From contig NC_090745.1 in NCBI RefSeq assembly GCF_036898095.1, forward strand, positions 77,686,094 through 77,750,093: a DNA stretch of 64,000 nucleotides. Reading direction: 5' to 3'. Shown piece by piece: positions 44,281-57,009 of this stretch. The DNA is from Palaemon carinicauda. Taxonomy: Eukaryota > Arthropoda > Malacostraca > Decapoda > Palaemonidae. Made by a program: the position numbers and the translations under genes. Under the pieces are notes generated by a model. The model saw nothing but the letters and a program-made list of their open reading frames with translations, was not told the DNA's origin and ran no database searches. Each line of letters begins with the position of its first letter. The stretch's first letter is position 1.

Positions 44281-44910
44281 GAATATCAAAGAGGGAGGGT
44301 GCTAATAAAGTTTACAAAGACTGAAAACTGAAGAGCCAATTTTTCGAAAAGGACCTATTCAAGCCATCAAATTAAAATTTGGGAAAAGAATAGGAGCTAC
44401 ATTAGGATTTAAATCAGAAAAGCCATATCAAATTTTTGAAACAAATCCAGGCAATCCTTACTGAAAAGGAAAATGCTTTGAAAATCATGATGAAAACATG
44501 AGTCATCAGTAAGGTGGAAGGTGTGGAAAGTTGACAATAGGAAAATGCTTTGAAAAAAGCTCTCAAGACCAGTCAAAATATGGTAACTGCAGCTCGTAAT
44601 TTGCTTGCTCTTTTACCACCCTCCTCCACATTGGGGGGTGGACTTTGTCCTCATTCATTCAGATATTGTTGAAGTTCCTATTTCGTGGGTAAAAAAGTTG
44701 ATATGTTGGACACCTTTAGTATGTGGGGAATTAAAACAAGAGGTTATCATAATTATGTGTATTTCCCTTTAGGGACAAAGGAATTGGATTCAGTATCCAT
44801 TCCTAAGAAGGACAGGATATACTCTTTTTGTGAGGATCCAGCACGATATGCATCTTCCATATTAGACCAAAGCGGAAAATTATATAAAAGCTGGTACACC
44901 CCACAGTAAG
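44281..44910 (+). pseudogene. Virus-like locus gene 1, downstream part (frame-broken)
   Basis: Fragments in shifting frames include LKFGKRIGATLGF near 44370, HSDIVEVPISW near 44655, and the open segment 44685-44909 (VDMLDTFSMWGI, LDSVSIPKKDRIYSF). The order 'S-x-LAxxLGF', then 'YxDIVExQxVG', then a C-terminal strand-rich part is the pattern I recall from the partner protein encoded next to F54H12.2-like genes. At least three frame changes are needed, so it is a fossil. Confidence 0.45.
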
Positions 44911-44998
44911 CGCTTATGCCAGATTGTGGCACTATGCAGGTTGTGTTTCTTCCACCGTCTAAGGAGTTTAGCATCATATTTACAACACCCCAATAAAA

Positions 44999-45372
44999 CT
45001 CCTGCATGGAGGGGCTTTAGGGGATATTGACATTTTTAGAGCACCAAGACGTTAGCAGCAAGGGTGTGGGCTTTTCAGCCAATTAGCCGAACTCGCTAAA
45101 AGGGTTGCGCTCTTTGTGGCAAAGGCCATTCTACCTAGTACCCTTGAATTTGGGCAAAATATCATGAGGGATTTACAACAGGGGACAAGATATTTCAAAT
45201 CAAGCCTTAACCAGAGAGGGTTGGAAGCGCTAAAATCGACAGGACGACGTATTGTTACTGACAGGGGGAAGAAAAGGAAAAATGTCAAAAGAAATGGAAA
45301 GAAAAGATTAAATAAAAGGAAAATCTTCTCTCGTAAAAATATAGGATATAAAGACGTGTTTGGTGCAATGTG
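44999..45372 (+). pseudogene. Virus-like locus gene 2, small basic protein
   Basis: LHGGALGDIDIFRAPRR is followed by one TAG near 45055 and then the same frame continues: QQGCGLFSQLAELAKRVALF, LPSTLEFGQNIMRDLQQG, SLNQRGLEALKSTGRR and a lysine-rich end. The family pattern is a Gly-rich start, a YQxGxG motif, a hydrophobic segment and 'G-x-N-I-x-x-D' before a basic tail. In invertebrates it is carried between the SDIVE-type and F54H12.2-like genes. Only one stop breaks about 120 codons. A structural role is inference. Confidence 0.5.
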
Positions 45373-45399
45373 ATTTAGTTCCGGTAAATAGGTGTTTGA

Positions 45400-46020
45400 G
45401 TGAAGTCATTCAACATGACATTGACAGCGCCAAGAATTGCAGGTCTTGTAGGGAGCAAACTCCCAACTGCAAAATACACCGGTGGGGTGGTGGACGCTTT
45501 TCCTAGACCTAATCATTTACGGGTGATGGAAGCATCAGTGGTTGCTTGGCAAACATGTTTTATTCTCCCACCAAATCTTACATCAGGGGGAGCAATCACT
45601 GATCGTTATCTCGAATTTTGTATCAATGGCACAGAAATAACACTAATTGATTTAGCCAGTTTGACTATAGAGCTACATTTAAAAGTCACGGCACACGATG
45701 GGACCATGTTGGGAGATGGTGTAGATATTGTATTTGTCAATGCTTTGGCAAATACAATCTTTAAGTCGAGTCAAGTTTATATCTGAGAAAGACTCGTAGA
45801 ATCAAATAACCATTTCAATTACTGGTCATTCATAAAGTTGTTAGCTAAAGCAAAGTCTCACACCGTCAAAACAGTCGGACGGCATGGATATCTTTTCCAA
45901 GATTACAAGGGAACATCCATTTCAAATGTTTTACCGGGCGATTATTTTACAAAATTGAACAAAATAGTAAAGGAGTGGATTGCTAAAGGTAAAAGAGAAG
46001 GATTGCATATCATTCATCCA
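45400..46020 (+). pseudogene. Virus-like locus gene 3, F54H12.2-like protein, N-terminal part
   Basis: The open segment 45400-45786 encodes VVDAFPRPNHLRVMEAS, YLEFCINGTEITLIDLASL, HLKVTAHDGTMLGDGVD and NALANTIFKSSQVYI. A TGA at 45784-45786 interrupts the frame, which continues ERLVESNNHFNYW. This follows the F54H12.2-like pattern (E-F-x-I-x-G, D-L, L-x-V-K-I-x-x-x-D-G, V-N-x-L-x-x-x-x-F, V-x-x-N-x-x-L-V-E-S-N-N). The gene is cut off at about 46020 by the satellite array. I recall the family as uncharacterised, in invertebrate genomes and virus-like loci. A capsid-type role is possible but unproven. Confidence 0.5.
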
Positions 46021-46025
46021 CTTAT

Positions 46026-49000
46026 GCTCAATATCGTGCTCAAATAGAAATAAATTTCTACCTCACACTTGCGATCAAACCATAGCCCCTTCAAATGAGA
46101 GGCCAGATCGCTCCCAACCATGCCACCGGAAGCGCAAAAGAAATCAGAACCTAACTGCTAACTGTATTTCAGGATTTACCCAGAAAGACATCAACCTCTT
46201 ACCAGCCAGTTTTCCCCGACATCCAGGAACACCAGGTGACACAATTGATAGTATTCAATTTCAATTACCCCTACTGAGTCAATATAGATGAAAATCAACA
46301 AAATATCCTGCTTAAATGAAAATAAATTTCTCACTCATACTTGGGATCAAACCCTAGCCCCTTCAAATGAAAGGTCTGGTCGCTTCCAATCATGCCACCA
46401 GAGGCTTAAAAGAAGTCGAACCTAACTGTTAACTGCAGTTCAGGATTTACCTGGCCAGACACCAGTCTCTTACCAGCGAATTATCCTCGACATCCAGGCC
46501 CACCTAGTGTCAAAATTGATAGCATTTAATTCGAATTACCCCTAATGAGTAAATATGGATGAAAATCAATACAATATCATGCTCAAAAGGAAATAAATTT
46601 CTACCTAATACTTGGGATTCAACCTTAGCTCCTTCAAATGAAAGTCCAGGTAGCTTCGAGCCATGTCACCAGAGGCACAAAAGAAATCAGAACCTAACTG
46701 CTAACTGCATTTCAGGATCTACCCGGAGAAATATCAATCTATTACCAGCCAGTTTTCAACGACCTCCAAGAACACCAGATGACACGATTGGAAACATTCA
46801 ATTCCAATTACCCTAATGAGTCAATATGGATGAAAATCAACAAAATATCCTGCTTAAATAAAAAATAAATTTCTACCTCATACTTAGGATCGAACCATAC
46901 CCCCTTAAAATGAATTGCCAGATTGCTTCCAACCATACTACCAGAGGTTGAAAAATAGTCGAAACCTAACTGCTAACTGCAGTTCAGAATTTATCATGGC
47001 GAGACATCAGTCTATTGCCAGCAAGTTTTCCCCGAACTTTCGGCCCACCTGTTGTCAAAATAGATAGCTTTTAATTCGAATTACCCAAATGAGTCTTTAT
47101 GGATGAAAATCAATACAATATTATGCTCAAATAGAAATAAATTTCTACCTAATACTTGGGATCGAACTCTAGCTCCTTCAAATGAAAGTCCAGGTTGCTT
47201 CAAGCCATGCCACCAGAGGCTCAAAAGAAGTCGGAACCTAACTACTAACTGTATTTCAGGATTTACCTGGCAAGACATCAGTCTCTTACCAGCGGGTTTT
47301 TCCCTGCCCCCAGGCCCACCAGGTGACACAATTGATAGCATTTAAGTCGAATTACCCCTAACGAGTCAATATGGATGAAAATCATCACAATATCGTGCTT
47401 AAATAGAAATAAGTTTCTACCTCACACTTGGTATCGAACCCTAGCCCCTTCAAATGGAAGGCCAGGTCGCTTCCAACCATGCCACCACAAGCTCAAAAGT
47501 AGTCAGAACCTAACTAATAACTGCAGTTCAGGATTTATCTGGTGAGACAGTCTATTGCCAGCAAGATTTCCCTGACCTCCCAGAACACCAGGTGACACAA
47601 TTGATAGCATTTAATTCGAAATACCCATAATGAGTCAATGTGGATTAAAATCAATAAAATATCTAGCTCAAATAGAAATAATTTTCTACCTCATTCTTGG
47701 GATCGAACCCTAGCTCCTTCAAATGAATGCCAGGTCGCTTCAAACCATGCCAACAGAGGCTCAAAAGAAGTCGGAACCTAACTGCTAACTGCATTTCAAG
47801 ATTTACCTGGCAAAACATCAGTCTCTTACCAGCGAGTTTTCCCCGACCTCCCGGCCCGACAGATGTCAAAATTGATAACGTTTAATTTGAATTACCCCTA
47901 ACGAATCAATATGGAAGAAAATCAATACAATATCATGCTCAAATTGAAATAAATTTCTACCTCAAACTTGGGATTGAACAGTAGCCTCTTTAAATGAAAA
48001 GCCATGTCGCTTCCAACCATGTAACCAGACGCTTAAAAGAAGACCGAACCAAACAGTTAACTGCAGTTCAGGATTTACCTGGCGAGACATGAGTCTCTAA
48101 CCAGCAAGTTTTCCATGACCTTTCAGAACACCAGGTGACATAATTGATAGCTTTTAATTCGAATTACCCCTAATGAGTCAATATGGATGAAAGTCAACAC
48201 AATATCGAGCTCAAATAGAAATTTATTTTTACCTTATACATGGGATCGAACACTAGCTCCTTCAAATGAAAGCCAGGTTACTTCCAGCCATGCCAACAGA
48301 GGCTCAAAAGAAGTCGGAACCTAACTGCTAACTGCAGTTCAAGATTTATCTTGCAGGACCTCAGTCTCTTACCAGCTGGTTTTCCCAGACCTCCCGGCCC
48401 ACCAGGTGACAAAATTGATAGCATTTAATTTGAATTACCCATAATAAGTCAATATGAATGAAAATCAATACAATACCGTGCTCAAATAGAAATACATTTC
48501 TACCTCATACTTGGGATCAACCTCTAGTCCCTACCAATGGAAGGCCATGTTACTCACAACCATGCTACAAGAGGCTCAAAAGAAGTCGGAATCTAACTAC
48601 TAACTGCCGTTCAGGATTTACTTGGTGAAACATCTGTCTCTTACCAGCAGATTTTTCTGGCCTACCAGACCACCATGTGACACAATTGATAGCATTTAAT
48701 TCGAATTACCCCTAATGAGTCAATATGGATGAAAATCAACACAATATTGTCCTTAACTAGAAATAAATTCTACCTCACACTCGGGATCGAACCCTAGCCC
48801 CTTCAAATGAAAGGCTAGATTGCTCCCAACCATTCCACCAGAGGCTAAAAAGAAGTCGGAACCTAACTGCTAACTGCAGTTCAAGATCTACCCGGCGGGA
48901 CATCAGTCTCTTACCTGCGAGTTTTCCATGACCTCCCGAACCACCAGATGACACAATTGATACCATTTAATTCATATTACCACTGATGAGTTGATATGGA

Positions 49001-52000
49001 GGAAAATCAACACAATATCCTCCTCAATTAGAAATAAATTTCTACCTCATACTTGGGATCCAACACTAGCCCCTCCAAATAAAAGGTCAGGTCGATTCTA
49101 ACCTTGTCAACAGAGGCTTAAAAGATGTCGGAACCTAACAGTTAACTGCAGATCAAGATTTACCTGGCGATACATAAGTCTCTTACCAGCGAGTTTTCCA
49201 CGACCTCCAGGACCACCAGGTGACACAATTGATATCATTTAATTCGTCGTACCCCTAATGCGTCAATATGGATGAAAATCAACACAATATCGTGTTCAAA
49301 TAGAAATAAATTTCTACATCATACATGGGATCGAACCCTAGCCCCTTCAGATGAAAGGCCAGATCGCTTCCAACCACGCCACCAGAGGCTCAAAAGTAAT
49401 TGGAACCTAACTCCTGACTGTAGTTCAGGATTTACCAGGGCGAGACATCAGTCTCTTACCAGCGAATTAGCCCCGACATCCCAGCCCACCTAGTGTCAAA
49501 ATTGATAGCATTTAATTCGAATTACCCCTAATGAGTAAATATGGATGAAAATCAATACAATATCATGCTCAAATAGAAATAAATTTCTACCTAATACTTG
49601 GGATTAGACCCTAGCTCTTTCAAATGAAAGTCCAGGTTGCTTCCAGCCATACCACCAGAGGCTCAAATGACGTCGGAACCTAACTACTAACTGCAGTTCA
49701 GGATTTCCAAGGCAAGATATCAGTCTCTTACCAGCGAGTTTTCCCCGGCCTCCCGGCTCACTTGGTGACACATTTCATACCGTTTAATTCGAATTGCCCC
49801 TAACAATATCGTGCTCAAATATAAATACATATCTACCTCATACTTGGGATTGAACCATAGCCCCTTCAAATGAAATGCCAGATTGCTTCCAACCATACCA
49901 CCAGAGGCTGAAAAATAGTTGGAACCTAACTGCTAACTGCAGTTCAGAACTGATCATGGCGAGACATCAGTCTCTTGCCAGAAAGTTTTCCCCGACCTTC
50001 CATCCCACCTGTTGTCAAAATTGATAGCTTTTATTTCGAATTTACCCAAATGAGTCTTAATGGATGAAAATCAATACAATATCATGTTCAAATAGAAATA
50101 AATTTCTACCTAATACTTGGGATCAAACAGTAACCTCTTCAAATGAAAGGCCAGGTTGCTCCCAATCATGTCACCAAAGGCTTAAAAGAAGTTGGAACCT
50201 AACTGCTAACTGCAGTTTAAGATTTACCTGGCAAGACATCAGTCACTTACCAGCGAGTTTTCCCCGACATCCCGGCCCACCAGGTGACAATTGATATCGT
50301 TTATTTTGAATTACCACTAACAATATCGTGCTCAAATAGAAATACATATATACCTCATACTTGGGATCGAACCATAGCCCCTTCAAATGGAATGCCAGAT
50401 CGCTTCCAACAAAACCACCAGAAGCTGAAAAGTAGTTGGAACCTAACTGCTAACTGCAGTTCAGAATTTATCATGGCGAGACATGTCTCTTGCCAGCAAG
50501 TTTTCCCCAACCTTCCGGCCCACCTGTTGTCAAAATTGATAGCTTTTAATTCGAATTACCCCAAATAAGTCTTTATGGATGAAAATCATTACAATATCAT
50601 GCTCAAATAGAAAATGAATTTCTACTTAATACTTGGGATCGAACCCTAGCTCCTTCAAATGAAAGGCCAGGTCACTTCCAACCATGCCACCAGAGGCTCA
50701 AAAGAAGTCAAAACCTAACTACTAACTGCAGTTTAGGATTTACCTGGCGAGACAGTCTCTTATCAGTAAGTTTTCCCTGACCTCCAAGAACACCAGGTGA
50801 TACAATTGATAGCATTTAAATCGAATTACCCATAATGAGTCAATATGGATGAGTCAACACAATATCAACTCAAATAAAAATAAATTTCTATCTCATTCTT
50901 GGGATCGAACCCTAGCTCCTTCAAATGAATGCCAGGTTGCTTCAAGCCATGCCACCAGAGGCTCAAAAGAAGTCAAAACCAAACTGATAACTGCATTTCA
51001 AGATTTACCTGCCAAGACATCAGTCTCTTTCCAGCGAGTTTTCCCCAACCTCCCAGCCCACCACGTGACACAATTGATAGCATTTAATTCGAATTACCAC
51101 TAACGAGTCAATATGGATGAAAATCAACACAATATCATGCTCAAATAGAAATAAATTTCTAACTCACACTTGGGATCGAACCCTAGCCCCTTCAAATGGA
51201 AGGCCAGGTCGCTCCCAACCATGCCACCAGACGCTCAAAAGAAGTCGGAACCTAACTGCTAACTGCAGTTCAGGATTTAGCACGGCGAGACATCAGTCTC
51301 TTGCCACGAAATTTTCCCCGCCCACCCGGCCCAGATGGTGTCAAAATTGATAGTATTCAATTCCACTTACCCCTAATGAGTCAATATGCAGGAAAATCAA
51401 CAAAATTTCCTATGTAAATCAAAATGAATTTCTAGCCCCTTCAAATGGAAGGCCAGGTTGCTTCCAACCATTGCAACAGAGGCTTAAAAGAAGTCGGAAA
51501 CTGACTGTTAACTGCAGTTCAAGATTTACCTGGCTAGACATCAGTCTCTTACCAGCGAGTTTTCCCCGACCACCCTGCCAACCAGGTGACACAATTGATA
51601 GCATTTAATTCGAATTACACCTAATGAGTCAAAATGGATGAAAATTAACAAAATATCGTGCTAAAATAGAAATAAATTTCTACCTCACTCTAAGGATCGA
51701 ACCCTAACTCCTTCAAATGAATGCCAGGTCGTTTCAAGCCATGCCACCAGAGGCTCATAAGAAGTCGGAACCTAAATGCTAACTGCATTTCAAGATTTAC
51801 CTGGCAAGACATCAGTCTCTTTCCAGCAAGTTTTCCCCAACCTCCCAGCGCACCAAGCAACACAATTGATAGCATTTAATTCGAATTACCACTAACGAGT
51901 CAATATGGATGAAAATCAACACAATATCATGCTCAAATAGAAATCAATTTCTACCTCACACTTGGGATCAAACCCTAGCCCCTTCAAATAGAAGGTCAGG

Positions 52001-55000
52001 TCGCTTTCAACCATGTCACCAGAGGCTTGAAAGAAGTCGGAACCTAACTGCTAACTGCAGTTCAAGATTTACCTGGCAAGACATCAGTCACTCACCAGCG
52101 AGTTTTTCCCCGACCTCCTGGCCAACAAGGTTACACAACTGATAGTATTTAATTCGAAATACCTTTAATGAGTCAATATGGATGAAAATCAACACAATAT
52201 CGTGCTTAAATAGAAATAAGTTTCTACCTCACACTCGGGATCGAACCCTAGCCCCTTCAAATGGAAGGCCAGGTCACTTCCAACCATGCCACCAGAGGCT
52301 CAAAATAAGTCAAAACCTAACTACTAACTGCAGTCCAGGATTTACCTGGCAAGACATCAGTCTCTTGCCAGAAAGTTTTCCCCGACCTTCCGGCCCGCCT
52401 GTTGTCAAAATTGATAGCTTTTAATTTTAATTACCCTAAATGAGTCTTTATGGATGAAAATCATAACAATATCATGCTTAAATAAAAATAAATTTCAACC
52501 TAATATTTGGGATCAAACTGTAGCCTCTTCAAATGAAAGGCCAGGTCGCTCCCAACCATGTCACCAGAAGCTTAAAAGAAGTCGGAACCTAACTGCAAAC
52601 TGCAGTTCAAGATTTACCTGGCAAGACATCAGTCACTCACCAGCGAGTTTTTCCCCGACCTCCCGGCCTATAAGGTTACACAACTGATAGCATTTATTCC
52701 GAATTACCTTTAATGAGTCAATATGGATGAAAATCAACACAATATCGTGCTTAGATAGAAATAAGTTTCTACCTCACACTCGGGATCGAACCCTAGCCCC
52801 TACAAATGGAAGGCCAGGTCACTTGCAACCATGCCACCAGACGCTCAAAAGTAGTCAAAACCTAACTACTAACTGCAGTTCAGGATTTACCTGGCGAGAC
52901 AGTCTCGTGCCAGCAGGTTTTCCCTGACCTCCCAAAACACCAGGTGAAACAATTGATAGCATTTAATTCGAATTACCCATAATGAGTCAATATGGATTAA
53001 AATCAACAAAATAACATTCTAAAATAGAAAAAAAAATTTCTACCTCAAACTTGGGATCAAACAGTAGCCCCTTCAAATGAATGGCCAGGTCGCTTCCAAC
53101 CATTCCACCAGAGGCTCAAAAGAATTCAGTACCTAACTACTAACTGCAGTTCAGGATTTACCTGGCGATACAGTCTCATGCCAGCAGGTTTTCCCTGACC
53201 TCCCAGAACACCAGGTGACACAATTTATAGCATTTAATTCGAATTACCCATAATGAATCAATATGGATGAAAGTCAACACAATATCGAACTCAAATAGGA
53301 ATAAATTTCTACCTCATTCTTGGGATCAAACCCTAGCTCCTTCAAATGAATGCCAGGTCGCTTCAAGCCATGCCACCAGTGTCTCAAAAAAAGTCGGAAC
53401 CTAACTGCTGACCGCATTTCAAGATTTACCTGGCAAGACATCAGCCTCTTAAGAGCGAGTTTTCCCTGACCTTAGGGAACACCACGAGACACAATTGATA
53501 GCATCTAACGAGTCAATATGGATGAAAATCAATACAATATCATGCTCAGATAGAAATAAATTTCATCCTAATACTTGGGATCGAACCCTAGCTCCTTCAA
53601 AATGAAAGTCCAGGTTGCTTCCAACCCTGCCACCAGAGGCTCAAAAGAAGTCGGAACCTAACTACTAACTGCAGTTCAGGATTTACCTGGCAAGACATCA
53701 GTCTCTAACCAACAAGTTTTCCCCAGCCTCCCGGCCCACCAGGTGACACAATTGATAGCATTTAATTCGAATTACCCATAATGAATCAATATGGATGAAA
53801 ATGAACAAAATATCGTGCTTAAATAGAAATAAGTTTCTACTTCACACTTGGGATCGAACCCTAGCTCCTTCAAATGGAAGACCAGGTTGCTTCCAGCCAT
53901 ACCACCAGAGGCACTAAATAAGTCAGAACCAAACTACTAACTGCAGTTCAGGATTTACCTGGCAAGATATGTCTCTTACCAGCGAGTTTTCCCCGGCCTT
54001 CCGGTCCACCAGGAGACACAATTGATAGCATTTAATTCGAATTACTCCTAACGAGTCAATATGTATGAAAATCAACACAATATCGTGCTCAAATAAAAAT
54101 AAATTTCTACCTCACACTTGGGATCAAACAGTAGCCTCTTCAGATGGAAGGCTAGGTTGCTTTCAACCATGCTACCAGAGGCTCAAAAGAAGTCGGAACC
54201 TAACTACTAACTGCAGTTCAGGATTTATCTGGAGAGACATCAGTCTCTTGCCAGCACGTTTCTCCCGACCTCCCAGAACACCAGGAGACACAATTGATAG
54301 CATTTAATTCGAATTACTCATAACAAGTCAATATGTATGAAAATCAACACAATATAGTGCTCAATTGGAAATAAATTTCTACCTCACACTTGGGATCGAA
54401 CAGTAGCCTCTTCAAATGGAAGGCCAGGTCGCTTCCAACCATTCCACCAGAGCCTCAAAAGAAGTCAAAACTTAACTACTAACTGTAGTTCAGGATTCAC
54501 CTGGAGAGACATCAGTCTCTTGCCAGCACATTTCCCCAGACTTCCCAGAACACTAGGTGACACAATTGATAGCATTTAATTGGAATTACACCTAATGAGT
54601 CAATATGGATGAAAATCAACACAATATCGTGCTTAAATAGAAATAAGTTTCTACCTCACACTTGGAATCGAACCCTAGCCCCTTCAAATGGAAGGCCAGG
54701 TCGTTTCCAACCATGCCACCAGAGGCTCAAAAGAAGTCAAAACTTAACTACTAACTGCAGTTTAGGATTTACCTGGCGAGACAGTCTCGTGCCAGCAAGT
54801 TTTCCCTGACCTCCCAGAACACCAGGAGACACAATTGATAGCATTTAATTCGAATTACTCCTAACAAGTCAATATGTATGAAAATCAACACAATATCGAG
54901 CTCAAATAGAAATAAATTTCTACCTCATTCTTGGGATCGAACCCTACATCCTTCAAATGAATGCCAGGTCGCTTCAATCCATTCCACCAGAGGCTCAAAA

Positions 55001-56111
55001 GAAGTCGGAACCTAACTGCTAACCGCATTTCAAGATTTACCTGGCAAGACATCAGCCTCTTACCAGCGAGTTTTCCCCGACCTCCCAGAACACCACGAGA
55101 CACAATTGATAGCATTTAAATTAAAATACCCATAACGAGTCAATATGGATGAAAATCAACAATATCATGCTGAAATAGAAATAAATTTCTACCTCACACA
55201 TGGGATCGAACCATAGTCCCTTTAAATGGAAGGCCATTTCGCTTCCAACCATGCCACCAGAGGCTCAAAAGTAGTCGGATCCTTACTGCTAATTGCAGTT
55301 CAGGATTTACCATGGCGAGACATCAGTCTCTTACCAGCGAGTTTTCCCCGACCACCCTGCCAACCAGGTGCCACAATTGATAGCATTTAATTCGAATTAC
55401 ACCTAATAAGTCAAAATAGATGAAAATGAACAAAATATCGTGCTAAAATAGAAATAAATTTCTACCTCACTCTAAGGATGGAACCCTAACTCCTTCAAAT
55501 GAATGCCAAGTCGTTTCAAGCCATGCCACCAGAGGCTCATAAGAAGTCAAAACCTAACTGCTAACTGCATTTCAAGATTTACCTGGCAAGTCATCAGTCT
55601 CTTTCCAGCGAGTTTTCCCCAACCTCCCGGCGCACCACGTAACACAATTGATAGCATTTAATTCGAATTACCACTAACGAGTCAATATGGATGAAAATCA
55701 ACACAATATCATGCTCAAATAGAAATCAATTTCTACCTCACACTTGGGATCAAACCCTAGCCCCTTCAAATAGAAGGCCAGGTCGCTTTCAACCATGCCA
55801 CCAGAGGCTCAAAAGTAGTTGAAACATAACTTCTAACTGCAGTTCAGGATTTACCATGGCGAGACATCAGTCTCTTGCCAGCAAGTTTTCCCCGACCTTC
55901 CGGCCCACCTGTTGTCAAAATTGATAGCTTTTAATTTGAATTACCCCAAATGAGTCTTTTTGGATGAAAATCATTACAATATCATGCTCAAATAGAAATA
56001 AAAGGCTGCTCCCAACCATGTCACCAGAGGCTTAAAAGAAGTCGGAACCTAACTGCTAACTGCAGTTCAAGATTTACCTGGCAAGACATCAGTCACTCAC
56101 CAGCGAGTTTT
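46026..56111 (-). repeat. Satellite of about 37 monomers (about 271 bp) with tRNA-like core
   Basis: Monomer starts (ATGGATGAAAATCAACAC) recur every 260-276 bp, for example at 46557, 46827, 47099, 47371, 47643 and on to 55961. On the minus strand each unit has GCCTCTGGTGGCATGGTTGG (A-box-like TGGCATGGTTGG) and, about 35 nt on, GGGTTCGATCCC (B-box-like), in tRNA-like spacing with a CCTT/AAGG stem between. This suggests that a tRNA-derived SINE became the satellite monomer. Units differ by roughly 10-20% by eye and group into variants. Two shorter units (near 49811 and 50323) lack part of the spacer. The last unit (55961-56111) has lost the B-box side. Open frames of about 77 codons inside units are by-products of the repeat. 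Confidence 0.9.
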
Positions 56112-56463
56112 TTATTGAGTATGAAAGGTTCTGTCAGGCTATGCATGGTGATAGTAAGAGTTTGGGCTAGTGAGTTCAGAAAATATTTGACAGGGTATTT
56201 GTTGACAATGTATGGTGTAATAATGCGTGTAGGGATGTTGATTATGAAAGTGTGAAAAAGAGAATAATTGAACTGGTAAAACGTATGAAAGGGAGTGTTA
56301 GGTATAAGTGTAGAATTGATTTTGATAATGCACAGATGAAAGTAGAAGAGATATCAATGTATGTATGTAGGTTGGAAACACGTTAGCTAGGAAGAAGCAT
56401 GCGGATGAAGGTATAAATGAGAATAAGGAATTAATGAAGAAGTTTTTGGCTACTGTACCTGAG
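56112..56463 (+). pseudogene. Retroelement gag fragment (LTR-type)
   Basis: One frame reads IEYERFCQAMHGDSKSLG, two stops, then FDRVFVDNVW, DVDYESVKKRIIELVKRMKG, FDNAQMKVEEISMYVCRLET. The downstream part shifts to ARKKHADEGINENKELMKKF and LATVPE. The pattern of a short helical repeat with 'M-Y-x-x-R-L-E-x-L-A-x-K' matches gag capsid regions of arthropod LTR retrotransposons as I remember them. No pol is present. It is bounded on the left by the satellite and on the right by a LINE insertion. Confidence 0.5.
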
Positions 56464-57009
56464 ATTGATTGATTGATTGATTGGACGTTTTCTGGCATCC
56501 TGACATCGAAGGTCATTGACGTCAAAATCGTTTATTATAAATAAAGATTAAAAGAATATTCAATTAAAACCAGAAAAGTAAATATGTTATAAAAGTTAAA
56601 TAGCATTAAGAAGAGCTGCTTCTAATATAAATTTTAAAATGTCACTAAAATTAAATCTGTTATAAAATTTAAAAAGCCTTAAGAAGATCTGCTTCTGATA
56701 TCAATTTAAAAAGGCCCCTAGCATTGTACGACGCATCATGTCCAAGGGTCTTGGCCAGGATGAACCTGCCATCCTCACCTCGAGCCTCAAACAGATATCA
56801 ATTTCTTAAATTATTATAATTGGGGCATTCGATCAAAAAATGCCTCACTGTTAAAGGTACTAAACAGTCGTCGAAATACATTTGGTGTTGGACCTTCAGA
56901 AGAAACTTGTGTGTCAACCGTGTGTGACCGATGCGGAGACGACAAAAAGACGTCTCCCACTTTCGGGGCATCATGTTATATCTCCAAGGACATATGACAT
57001 TAGTTACCT
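56464..57009 (-). mobile_element. 5'-truncated family-1 LINE fragment
   Basis: A (TTGA)n tail at 56464-56483 leads into the family 3' UTR and the ORF2 C-terminus (FDDCLVPLTVRHFLIECP) to about 57009. Between 56570 and 56720 a stretch of about 75 bp containing the hairpin region is tandemly duplicated. It interrupts the gag fragment on its left. A convincing target duplication is not visible. Confidence 0.8.

Noticed and set aside
46287..54809. A family of ORFs starting MKINTISCSNRNKFLPHTWD
   Set aside because: They are the same stretch of each satellite monomer, open for about 77 codons. Their starts and stops follow the monomer, with no sign of coding conservation.
46026..56111. The tRNA-like segments as functional tRNA genes
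   Set aside because: The T-arm stem does not pair well, the acceptor stem is not visible and the anticodon loop is irregular. Only promoter-like boxes are retained.
46026..56111. CRISPR-like array
   Set aside because: The whole 271-bp unit is repeated with no unique spacers, and the setting is a eukaryotic repeat region.
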